Assembly: GCA_023259575.1 (NCBI GenBank)
Contig: JALRHN010000074.1
Coordinates: 1 to 10,036 of the forward strand
DNA from: Candidatus Kapaibacterium sp.
Lineage (GTDB): Bacteria > Bacteroidota > Ignavibacteria > Kapaibacteriales > UBA961
Length of the DNA stretch: 10,036 bases
Direction: 5' to 3'
The notes under the pieces were generated by a model. It had not been told where the DNA came from. It was given only the letters and a program-made list of their open reading frames with translations, and did not search any database. The position numbers were made by a program, and so were the translations under genes. Of this stretch, positions 1 to 7,060 are shown piece after piece (within the stretch, counting starts at the first letter, position 1; every line of letters begins with the position of its first letter).

Positions 1-2
1 TT

Positions 3-2138
3 TTATTTTTTATCTCAATAATATTTTCCGTTTGGGCCTATAAAAATCCTGTTCCTCCTTTATCTTCTGTAAGAAAAAGTATACTTATTGCTTTACGATC
101 TATTGGATTATGTTTACTTTTATTTGCTGTTTTCGAACCCATTCTCTCATTGGTTCGTGCTTCTATAAAAGAGCCAAGATTAGCAGTTCTTGTAGATAAA
201 TCCTTATCGATGGGGATGAAAGATGGCTCGAGGAACAGGACTAAAGATCTTTCACAAGCTTTGAAAGATGCGAATCTAGAATCATTGGGTGAAGAATCAA
301 TAAAGATTATGTCTTTTGGGCTTGATGTAAAGGATACATATCCAAATATTGCTTCTGTAGATTCTATTAAAGCTAATCAATTAGGAACAAATATCACTAA
401 AGCTTTATCTTCATTATCATATGCAGACGATGAATCCTCTGTTAGAGCTGCTATTATTTTTACTGATGGGGCTGTAAACTCTGGGGCAAATCCTTTATAT
501 GAATTAGATTATTTTGGACGTCCTGTGTATACGGTTGGAATTGGTGATTCAATGCCTCCAAAAGATCTTTCAATTCAATCAATTCTTTCTAATGAATTAT
601 GTTATGCTGGTACAAAAGTTCCGGTATCAATTACTGTTCAAGCTTCAGGTTTCCCAAATAATACTCTAGCTTCACTTTCTTTATACGATAATGGAAATAT
701 AGTTGGTAAACAAACATTAAATATTGTAAACACTTTGCAAACGTATTCAGTTGGATTTACAATTATTCCTTCTAATCCTGGAATTCACAAATTAACTGCA
801 TCAATTCAACCTTTAGCAAATGAGATTACACAAAAAAATAATTCTTTATCTGAATTTATTACTGTTCTTAAACATAAAAGAGTGATTGCTCTCTTTGCTG
901 GTTCACCTTCTGCTGATATTACTTTTGTGAAATCTATTCTTGAACAAATCCCTGATGCTCAAGTAAAATCATATATTCAAAAATTGGGTAGTGAATTTTA
1001 TGCTCCTATTCCAACAGCTGCAGATATTAAAGATGCTGAGTCTATTATTTTGATTGGTTTTCCTATTGCACAAACTCCACAATCTATCATACAGTTAATT
1101 GCAAAAGAAGCTGAACAAGGGAAGCCCTTGTTTTTTATTGCTTCGCAAAACCTTGATTATCAAAAACTTAGAGCGCTTGAACCATATCTTCCTTTTACTG
1201 TTCGGGCATCAAGGCCACAAGAATTTCTTGCTTCTCCTTTAGTACAAGAAGCTGGTTTGACTAGTCCAATTATGAAGATTACTGGATCTGATAGAGATAA
1301 AGATATTTGGAATGGTTTACCTCCTTTATTTAAAACTGAAACTTTTATTGAACCTAAGCCAGAAACTGAAATATTGTCTACATATAAAGTAGGAAATTCG
1401 CCTATTGATGAACCTTTGATGATGAGTAGGACTTTTGGTGGATCAAAATCTATTGCAATTGCTGGATATGGAATATATAGATGGCAATTAATGGCAAATG
1501 CTCCTGAACAAGCCAGAGGAAATAAGGATATTCCTAATGTGTTAAGTTCTTTTATTGATCAATCTTTACAGTGGTTGGGTGCCTCAGAAAAAGAAAAAAC
1601 GATTAAGATACGATCTGTAAAAAAGTTTTATGCTGCAGGTGAAACTGTAGACTTTACTGGCCAAGTATATGATGCTTCATTAAATCCTGTAGATAATGCT
1701 TCTGTACATATTACAATAACTGGTAATGGTACAAAAAGAGAATTGAGTTTAGCATCTTCTGGTAATGGATTATATAGTGGCTCTATTGCTGGCTTAAAAG
1801 AGGGCGATTATTATTATTCTGGTATGGCACAGGCAAGCAATGCAAAGGGTACAGATAATGGCAGATTTACAATTGGCGCAGAATCCATAGAATATCAACA
1901 ATTGCAGATGAATGCTTCTTTATTGCATGCTATGGCAGATCGATCTGGTGGGAAATTTTATACTATTGATAATGTAAAAAACTTTATAAATGATATAAAG
2001 AAAAACCCTCGTTTTGCTATTATCTCAACAGTAGAAAAAAGTGAAATTCCTTTATGGAATATGGTATGGCTTTTAACTGCTGCACTTTGTGCATTTGCTA
2101 TAGAATGGTTCCTTAGAAAAAGGAACGGCTTATTGTAA
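3..2138 (+). CDS. Membrane-anchored VWA-domain protein, 5' partial
   Basis: This is the C-terminal 711 residues of an integral membrane protein of the BatA-like VWA type. The frame is open from the window edge, so the true start is upstream; a TTG at 150 is only an internal Leu. Before it lie two hydrophobic segments (about residues 1-13 and 27-46) joined by the loop YKNPVPPLSSVRK, the usual N-terminus of this family. A VWA domain follows with an intact MIDAS: DxSxS at D65 (VDKSLSM), T129 (GTN) and D155 (FTDG). Next come a beta-rich region, a part resembling the glutamine-amidotransferase-like domain (from KRVIALFAG), an Ig-like segment near residues 535-625, and a last membrane helix ending EWFLRKRNGLL. 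I infer large domains on the outer face of the inner membrane and a structural or protein-interaction role; no catalytic site is visible. Probably only a few tens of residues are missing. The partner genes would lie to the left. Confidence 0.85.
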   Translation, partial: LFFISIIFSVWAYKNPVPPLSSVRKSILIALRSIGLCLLLFAVFEPILSLVRASIKEPRLAVLVDKSLSMGMKDGSRNRTKDLSQALKDANLESLGEESIKIMSFGLDVKDTYPNIASVDSIKANQLGTNITKALSSLSYADDESSVRAAIIFTDGAVNSGANPLYELDYFGRPVYTVGIGDSMPPKDLSIQSILSNELCYAGTKVPVSITVQASGFPNNTLASLSLYDNGNIVGKQTLNIVNTLQTYSVGFTIIPSNPGIHKLTASIQPLANEITQKNNSLSEFITVLKHKRVIALFAGSPSADITFVKSILEQIPDAQVKSYIQKLGSEFYAPIPTAADIKDAESIILIGFPIAQTPQSIIQLIAKEAEQGKPLFFIASQNLDYQKLRALEPYLPFTVRASRPQEFLASPLVQEAGLTSPIMKITGSDRDKDIWNGLPPLFKTETFIEPKPETEILSTYKVGNSPIDEPLMMSRTFGGSKSIAIAGYGIYRWQLMANAPEQARGNKDIPNVLSSFIDQSLQWLGASEKEKTIKIRSVKKFYAAGETVDFTGQVYDASLNPVDNASVHITITGNGTKRELSLASSGNGLYSGSIAGLKEGDYYYSGMAQASNAKGTDNGRFTIGAESIEYQQLQMNASLLHAMADRSGGKFYTIDNVKNFINDIKKNPRFAIISTVEKSEIPLWNMVWLLTAALCAFAIEWFLRKRNGLL

Positions 2139-2913
2139 TTTCTTGGTCAATTATTGGATAAATATATACTCCAAAAAGGACTTTTCCTTTTGAGTCTTTT
2201 CTAAAGCTATTGAGCGTTTTTAGGGGTTCATCACCCATTTTGATTCCAGTTGATTGATCTATCGTTGTAACTATGCAGCGAGAGCATGGTTTACCCTTTT
2301 TAAATAGATAGGATGAAAGCATTATTTCTTCCCAAGTGTCTTCGGCAAATGGTTGCATCCCACGAATAATGATATTTGCTCTAAATCTGTCTATTGGTAT
2401 TGACATTCCTGCTCTTTTTTCAAGCTCAAATAATGAATCTTCTGATACCAATAATATTGGATAAGAATCAGAAAAGCTTGTTTGAATATCTCTTGTTATC
2501 TTTCCTGTTTGTACATATCTTGTAAAGTCTTTGCCACGCCTAGCTAATCTACATGGAAATTGTAAATATGTGCTCAACCAGTCTGCAATTGTATCTCCAC
2601 AATCAGCTCCTTGTAAAGTTTCTCCCCATACAGAAACAGAAATATCCGATCCATATTGCTGAATGTCTTTATCTATTCGAAGAGTATCCATTCCAGGAGC
2701 TTGTAGCAATAATCCTGATTCTGTTTTTTGGGGCTGTATGCAGGCCATTGATGGGAATTGTCTTTGCGTTAGAAATTGTCCAGATTGATCTACGATTACA
2801 AAATCTCTGTCTCCATTTAGACCATACATACCAATTGTACTTTTATCAAGATATATACCAGCACAACCTTTGATTGGGTATATAACTAATTGAGAAATAA
2901 AGGGATGTATCAT
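2113..2913 (-). CDS. MOSC-domain protein, short mARC/YcbX type
   Basis: This 266-residue cytosolic protein has the MOSC N-terminal beta-barrel (FISQLVIYPIKGCAGI, GDRDFVIVD, FLTQRQFP) followed by a MOSC domain (RFRANIIIRG, FAEDTW, KPCSRCIVTTID, EPLKTLNSFRK). MOSC proteins bind molybdenum cofactor; mARC and YcbX reduce N-hydroxylated compounds. The Cys of the RC pair (C213) corresponds to the conserved cofactor-ligand Cys. It lacks the C-terminal ferredoxin domain of E. coli YcbX, so it would need a separate electron donor, and none is in the window. The C-terminus stops at ITISRSFF without the usual final GD-containing strand. I chose ATG 2913 because MIHPFISQL begins just before the first conserved strand and lies 7 bases after the upstream stop; ATG 2940 and TTG 2943 are possible but overlap the upstream gene. 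It is co-directional with the hydrolase gene, probably co-transcribed. The exact substrate is unknown. Confidence 0.87.
   Translation of the reverse strand: MIHPFISQLVIYPIKGCAGIYLDKSTIGMYGLNGDRDFVIVDQSGQFLTQRQFPSMACIQPQKTESGLLLQAPGMDTLRIDKDIQQYGSDISVSVWGETLQGADCGDTIADWLSTYLQFPCRLARRGKDFTRYVQTGKITRDIQTSFSDSYPILLVSEDSLFELEKRAGMSIPIDRFRANIIIRGMQPFAEDTWEEIMLSSYLFKKGKPCSRCIVTTIDQSTGIKMGDEPLKTLNSFRKDSKGKVLFGVYIYPIIDQEITISRSFF
2174..2191 (+). terminator. Possible weak terminator hairpin after the VWA gene
   Basis: AAAAGGA (2174-2180) and TCCTTTT (2185-2191) form a perfect 7-bp stem with a 4-base loop, 36 bases after the VWA stop. The right arm ends in TTTT. Only two pairs are G-C and the tract is part of the stem, so it would be weak. 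It lies within the antisense MOSC coding region. Confidence 0.3.
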
Positions 2914-2920
2914 AATTTGT

Positions 2921-4039
2921 TCATTTGGAAAAATGATCATCAAACCATTTTTGAATAATAGTATTCATTTCGATAGATGGCCAATGGCCTCCATCAAATG
3001 GTACAAAAGTATGCTGAATTTGTTTTTCTATGAGTGTATTACGAAACAATTCAGCTGTCTGAAAAGGAACTACCAAATCTTTTGTGCCATGAACAAGTAA
3101 TAGATCTACATTATGTTTTTTTAGATCGTCAATTTTCTCAATTACATTACCTTCTTTATACATACTTCCACAAAGAACGATTGCAGTTGAAATATCTTTG
3201 GCATAACGTGAAGCCAATACGCTTGTATAAAAGCCGCCCTGAGAAAAACCCATAATTGCAGGCTTAATATTGTTTATAGGCAATGTTTTTATGGCATCTA
3301 GCAATACATCATGATACCATTCGGCAGACATATTTATAATATCATCCTTTAATGTATCAGGGAAGGATTGATCCTCACCTGCGGCAGAAAAGCGTGACTC
3401 TCCAGCATAGATTGATTCTTTAAACTTAAGATATGGTGCTTCTGGACACACAAATATTGTGTTTTCGATTTGTAATGATTCAGCCCATTTCAAAATAAAT
3501 TCTGGATTTTGACTATTGCCATGTAATACTAAACAAAGATTATACTGTAAAGTACTATCATATTCAGTGGGATATAATACTCTGTATCTTCCTATGCGTT
3601 TTTGTTCAGTAAATTTAAGTGGGAATATAGAAGCTTTAGATTGTCCCTTTATCTTTTGAATAACCAAATCTTGTATAGTCATTCCATTATGCAATGGAAG
3701 TTGTAATTGATGCACAAAGAGTGTATCAAAATGTATAAAAAGGGGAGTAAATAATGTGTCTTGGACAAGAAATTCTTCCTGCAAACCAGAATTAATTGCT
3801 GTACACAGTGTTAAAGCCGCTTTATGACTATTTTTAATGAATATATATGATTTAGCTAATTGGATATGACTATAATAATCATTTGGTAAGGCATGAACCC
3901 ATTGATTATATAATTCAGTTGCTTGAAGATAATTTTTATTCGAAAAGGCTTTATCAGCTTGTTCCCTAATAGATTGAGCTGTTAAAACATTAATGGTAAC
4001 AGTTAAAGAAAGTAAAAAAATAGGGATGAAAAATCGCAT
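2921..4039 (-). CDS. Secreted TPR plus alpha/beta-hydrolase (esterase) protein
   Basis: This 372-residue protein has a signal peptide (about residues 1-22, ending LTAQ), so it is exported to the periplasm or beyond. Residues 23-95 look like TPR helices (AFSNKNYLQATELYNQW, SYIFIKNSHKAALTL). Residues 150-370 form an alpha/beta-hydrolase of the phospholipase/carboxylesterase type: oxyanion-hole strand LVLHGNSQN (H173-G174), nucleophile elbow GFSQGG with Ser266, acid Asp321 in LVHGTKDLVVPF, and His352 in FDGGHWPS. The triad looks complete, so it is probably an active serine esterase or lipase-like enzyme; the substrate cannot be read. A TPR front on such an esterase is uncommon and could place it in a cell-envelope complex. 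ATG 4039 is supported by AAGAGG five bases upstream and by the signal peptide starting at once. Its stop precedes the MOSC start by 7 bases, suggesting a two-gene operon. Confidence 0.85.
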   Translation of the reverse strand: MRFFIPIFLLSLTVTINVLTAQSIREQADKAFSNKNYLQATELYNQWVHALPNDYYSHIQLAKSYIFIKNSHKAALTLCTAINSGLQEEFLVQDTLFTPLFIHFDTLFVHQLQLPLHNGMTIQDLVIQKIKGQSKASIFPLKFTEQKRIGRYRVLYPTEYDSTLQYNLCLVLHGNSQNPEFILKWAESLQIENTIFVCPEAPYLKFKESIYAGESRFSAAGEDQSFPDTLKDDIINMSAEWYHDVLLDAIKTLPINNIKPAIMGFSQGGFYTSVLASRYAKDISTAIVLCGSMYKEGNVIEKIDDLKKHNVDLLLVHGTKDLVVPFQTAELFRNTLIEKQIQHTFVPFDGGHWPSIEMNTIIQKWFDDHFSK

Positions 4040-4044
4040 CAGAA

Positions 4045-4050
4045 CCTCTT
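4045..4050 (-). promoter_or_regulatory. Shine-Dalgarno site AAGAGG
   Basis: On the minus strand AAGAGG lies five bases before the ATG at 4039-4037 of the TPR-hydrolase gene. It fixes that start. Confidence 0.6.
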
Positions 4051-4236
4051 AAAACTTCAGCGATATGAAATGGAATGTTCTTATGTGCTGAGCAGGACGT
4101 TAATCTGTACATTCCTTGAATAACAAAATCTACATATTGCTAGACTGTCCAAGTGGCTCACTAGACAATTCTATATGTTGATCGCAAAATAAGAATTTAA
4201 TCGTATTTTTACGTTTTAGAAAAAGTAAAGCAATTA

Positions 4237-4269
4237 TATGTTTGACATTAATCACATATATATTATTTT
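4237..4269 (+). promoter_or_regulatory. Candidate promoter of the outer-membrane barrel gene
   Basis: Two readings overlap. A sigma-70-like pair has TTGACA at 4242-4247, a 16-base spacer and TATTTT at 4264-4269. A Bacteroidetes-style -7 element TAnnTTTG is matched by TATGTTTG at 4237-4244, but no good TTG is seen at the proper distance upstream. Either would give a 5' leader of roughly 35-60 bases. Such matches are easy to find in AT-rich DNA, so this is tentative. Confidence 0.35.
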
Positions 4270-4298
4270 AGAAATGATAGTAATACTATTATTTATTT

Positions 4299-4302
4299 AG
4301 GA
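4299..4302 (+). promoter_or_regulatory. Shine-Dalgarno-like AGGA
   Basis: AGGA lies eight bases before ATG 4311 and supports that start, which also gives an immediate signal peptide. Confidence 0.45.
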
Positions 4303-4310
4303 TATTCAAC

Positions 4311-5417
4311 ATGATTAGAATAATATCATTATTAATATGTTTCCTTTTTACTTTTGTAGAAAGTAAAGCTCAAGGTTGTGTAGCTACACGTGGCATGAGT
4401 TCATGTGGTGGTGGAACGGGCATGGGAACGGGAATCAATTTATCACCCGGTGAATGGAATCTTGTTACGGGATTTAGATATTTCGAATCATTCAGACATT
4501 TCCGTGGAGATCACGAAGAGCCTGAAAGAGTTGCAAATGGTACGGAAGTCTGGAATTGGTCAAGCTTTTTGGATGTCACGTTGAATTATGGTATCACCGA
4601 TCAATTGTATGCCACAGCAACTTTGCCATATATGCACCACAATCGTTCATCGATGTATGAGCACGGTGGGAATCCACCAAATGGTCTTGGACAAAGACAT
4701 TCAACAGGTTCTTCAGGATTATCCGATATTCGTTTTGGAGTTGGATATTGGTTATTTGAACCATTTGAGCATGACTTCAATTATGCAATCGGCCTTGGCG
4801 TAAAGCTTCCGAATGGACAATTTGATTGTCAGGATTTGTTTTATAATCAAGGACAGAAGCGCGACACCAATATGCTACAATTCGTGGATCAATCCATTCA
4901 ATTGGGTGATGGTGGAACAGGAATTTCTTTAGACTTGCAAGGTTATCATCCGATTTCTCATGAGATTGCGATTGTAATGAATGCATTTTATATGCTAAAT
5001 CCTCGTGAAACAAATGGCATTCCAACATTAAGAAAAGATGTATTTGGCAATACTTTAGAATATTCCGTTCCAGATCAATATGGCGCTCGCATCGGTGCAT
5101 TTTACAATTCAACTTTTGGATTGAGTGGATATTTTGGTGGGCGCATCGAAGGTGTTCCATCACATGATGCATTCGGTGGTAGCCGAGGATTTAGAAGACC
5201 CGGCTATTCGGTTGCAATTGAACCAGGGATATCCTATGCATTCAATTCCATGTCTGCATTCTTCAGTGTACCTCTGGCTGTATATCGCAATCGAGTTCAA
5301 AGTTATGATGATCTCGAAAAGACAAGAGTCAGTGGTGTCTTCACAAATGGAGATGCCGCATTTGCGGATTATCTTATTTCATTTGGAATATCATATAGAT
5401 TCGGTGGATCACATTAA
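4311..5417 (+). CDS. Outer-membrane beta-barrel protein, transporter-like
   Basis: This 368-residue protein has a signal peptide (about residues 1-20, ...FVESKA|QG) and then alternating polar/hydrophobic strands, ending in YLISFGISYRFGGSH, typical of an outer-membrane barrel C-terminus. Phrases such as SSGLSDIRFGVGYWL and AIGLGVKLPNG resemble the porin-like families annotated 'transporter' or 'MetA-pathway of phenol degradation'. The conserved-looking segments GEWNLVTGFRYFESFRHF, RGDHEE and DQSIQLGDGGTG fit a Bacteroidota family of unknown function, as far as I remember. The mature N-terminus is short, rich in Gly and holds Cys23 and Cys32, which could form a disulfide. A lipoprotein at C23 is unlikely because SKAQGC is not a normal lipobox. 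The gene stands alone, with its own likely promoter and a terminator at 5467-5509. It is more G+C-rich than its neighbours. Cargo or ligand is unknown. Confidence 0.82.
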   Translation: MIRIISLLICFLFTFVESKAQGCVATRGMSSCGGGTGMGTGINLSPGEWNLVTGFRYFESFRHFRGDHEEPERVANGTEVWNWSSFLDVTLNYGITDQLYATATLPYMHHNRSSMYEHGGNPPNGLGQRHSTGSSGLSDIRFGVGYWLFEPFEHDFNYAIGLGVKLPNGQFDCQDLFYNQGQKRDTNMLQFVDQSIQLGDGGTGISLDLQGYHPISHEIAIVMNAFYMLNPRETNGIPTLRKDVFGNTLEYSVPDQYGARIGAFYNSTFGLSGYFGGRIEGVPSHDAFGGSRGFRRPGYSVAIEPGISYAFNSMSAFFSVPLAVYRNRVQSYDDLEKTRVSGVFTNGDAAFADYLISFGISYRFGGSH

Positions 5418-5466
5418 TCATCGTTTTAAGAAATAGTGATTTCAATTTTGCATGATTGATATTTTT

Positions 5467-5509
5467 AAGTTCTTCACAATTTGTACAGCGAATTTTGAAG
5501 AACTTTTTT
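5467..5509 (+). terminator. Intrinsic terminator of the outer-membrane barrel gene
   Basis: AAGTTCTTCA (5467-5476) pairs perfectly with TGAAGAACTT (5496-5505). After one C/T mismatch four more A-T pairs (5478-5481 with 5491-5494) close a 9-base loop. Six T residues run from 5504 to 5509. It begins 49 bases after the stop at 5417 and isolates this gene from the next operon. Confidence 0.8.
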
Positions 5510-5523
5510 ATTATTATATAAGC

Positions 5524-5564
5524 ATTCTAGAGTTTAATTATTAAGATAATTCTTTGAGTAGAAT
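5524..5564. repeat. Nested imperfect inverted repeat before the glycan operon
   Basis: Outer arms ATTCTA (5524-5529) and TAGAAT (5559-5564) enclose inner arms AATTAT (5536-5541) and ATAATT (5546-5551) around the loop TAAG. The unpaired parts are 6 and 7 bases. It lies between the upstream terminator and ATG 5621, where a promoter or operator is expected. A Bacteroidetes-like TAAATTTG (5568-5575) sits just after it, without a convincing upstream element. The arms are almost all A-T, so chance is a real alternative. Confidence 0.4.
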
Positions 5565-5620
5565 CACTAAATTTGATTGTTATGAATCCTCATATGAATT
5601 GAAGCAAACAAATAATAGTA

Positions 5621-7060
5621 ATGAAGCCAAGAATATTATTTATATCCATTGTCGTTTTATTTCTGTGCAGATGTATAGCTTGGTATATATTTCCATTATA
5701 TGATGATGCATTTATAACATTTCAATATGCATCAAATTTGGTACAGCATGGACAATTTGTTTTCTCATTAGATATTTGGGTACAAGCAGTTACATGTCCA
5801 TTATACGCTTTAATTCTCACCCCATTATTTTTGTTTAGCCACTTTCCTCAAAAGATTATTCCATTACTGAATATTTTAATTGAGTGTTCCATATTATGGC
5901 TAAGTAGAGATCTTTTTTATAATAAAACAAAACAATCATATAATCTGCTATTTGGCCTTATGATATCATTAAGTCCTTTATTAGCAAGAGTTTCTGTAGG
6001 TGGCATGGAAATGCCATCCTTAGCGCTTGTTTATATTATTCTATTATTAGCAGTTAAGAATCGACATACATATATAGTGGGTATTCCAGCACTATCAGCT
6101 ATCATGTTTTTTATTCGTCCAGAAGCTTCAATTTTAGCTATAATCAGTGTTGTCTATTTATGGATTATTCATGGCTGGAAAAAGACGATATTTCCAGCAC
6201 TTTGTGGACTTTTGATTGCGCTTATCGGCATGTTAATCATGCAATTAGTATATCAAAGTCCACTACCACAATCATTAATGGCAAAATCTGAACATATTTC
6301 TGAAGGATTTATCAATACATCAATGCAATTATTTGCACCAGAGCCAATGAGTCTAGTAATTCATAGTATAGTTTTTTTTAGCTTCATATGGATAATCTAT
6401 GCAAGAATTAAGCTATCGCATTGGATGTATATTAATGTAAGCTGGTATGTGTTATATGCTTTGGCATATGTATTAGCAAGACCATCAATTTGGTCATGGT
6501 ATGGATATCCGCTAGTATTTATGGCAATATTACATATAGTAGGAATGGTAGAGATTTTATCACATCACCTATGGATTAAGCGTCTAGAAACAGCTCTTCA
6601 ATCTAAGATAGTGTTAGTAATTCCACTTGTTATATGGTTTGGTATAAGTGCTAAATCAACTCCAGAGAGGATAACCCAGAATATTTATGATAGATTGCAA
6701 AATTCTGAGTATTTCAAGGGTAATAAACTAGAAACAATAGTAGCTGGTGATGTTGGAGCAATAGGTTATTTTACCAAAAAGAGAATAATTGATGTTAATT
6801 CTTTAGTATGGATTAATAAATCACAACAAATGAGATCTGCATCAATGGTTGATATTATAAAGAACGAGAAACCAGATTATATTTTTTTGAATGCAACAAG
6901 ATCTCAAATCAATCTTATACAGTCAAAATATATAGATGCTTATCAAACAATAGACAGATATGACAAAGATGGATCATCGATATCAACGATTGATTCGACA
7001 ATATATCCAGATATTGTATGGCGACAAGATTATCTACTGTTAAAAAGGAAACAGCAATAG
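5621..7060 (+). CDS. GT-C fold polyprenyl-phosphate-sugar membrane glycosyltransferase
   Basis: This 479-residue polytopic inner-membrane protein has about ten hydrophobic segments to residue 345 and a soluble C-terminal domain. The first extracytoplasmic loop carries YDDAFITFQYASNLV, with the acidic pair D28-D29 typical of GT-C enzymes that take sugar from a polyprenyl-phosphate donor, then VQAVTCPLY (54-62). Further family landmarks are GGMEMP (127-132), RPEA (166-169), PLPQSLMAK (214-222) and WSWYGYP (291-297). The soluble domain has GDVGAIGYF (376-384) and IDVNSLV (390-396). This order matches the arabinofuranosyltransferase/mannosyltransferase-like group that includes mycobacterial AftB, from memory; the donor sugar and acceptor cannot be inferred. 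ATG 5621 starts directly before the first helix but has no clear Shine-Dalgarno site. It overlaps the O-antigen ligase-like gene by 43 bases, which suggests joint work on a surface glycan. Confidence 0.82.
   Translation: MKPRILFISIVVLFLCRCIAWYIFPLYDDAFITFQYASNLVQHGQFVFSLDIWVQAVTCPLYALILTPLFLFSHFPQKIIPLLNILIECSILWLSRDLFYNKTKQSYNLLFGLMISLSPLLARVSVGGMEMPSLALVYIILLLAVKNRHTYIVGIPALSAIMFFIRPEASILAIISVVYLWIIHGWKKTIFPALCGLLIALIGMLIMQLVYQSPLPQSLMAKSEHISEGFINTSMQLFAPEPMSLVIHSIVFFSFIWIIYARIKLSHWMYINVSWYVLYALAYVLARPSIWSWYGYPLVFMAILHIVGMVEILSHHLWIKRLETALQSKIVLVIPLVIWFGISAKSTPERITQNIYDRLQNSEYFKGNKLETIVAGDVGAIGYFTKKRIIDVNSLVWINKSQQMRSASMVDIIKNEKPDYIFLNATRSQINLIQSKYIDAYQTIDRYDKDGSSISTIDSTIYPDIVWRQDYLLLKRKQQ

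Larger units (their letters stand above)
4040..4310. other. Divergent intergenic region with small repeats
   Basis: These 271 bases separate the leftward hydrolase gene from the rightward barrel gene and must hold both promoters. Visible structure: a 7-bp inverted repeat GGAATGT (4072-4078)/ACATTCC (4109-4115); CTAGAC twice in direct orientation at 4140 and 4161, exactly 21 bases apart; and an imperfect hairpin TGTC (4146-4149)/GACA (4064+100 to 4167) enclosing AGTG (4152-4155)/CACT (4159-4162), the outer right arm being 4164-4167. The part from 4181 on is very AT-rich. No ORF or RNA gene is evident. Confidence 0.5.

Noticed and set aside
2553..2873. Open frame of 106 codons on the plus strand inside the MOSC gene
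   Set aside because: Fully antisense to conserved MOSC motifs; hydrophobic low-information product typical of shadow frames in AT-rich DNA.
4140..4190. Sequence reminiscent of the start of a tRNA (TGTCCAAGTGGCTCA)
   Set aside because: No cloverleaf can be completed: no matching acceptor arm, anticodon arm or TpsiC loop follows.
4777..5172. Open frame of 131 codons on the minus strand inside the barrel gene
   Set aside because: Opposite a well-supported gene with signal peptide and family motifs; its translation is His-rich and has no recognisable domain or ribosome site.
5430..5443. Small hairpin GAAAT/ATTTC with loop AGTG after the barrel stop
   Set aside because: Only five mostly A-T pairs; the 10-bp stem with T-run at 5467-5509 is the far better terminator.
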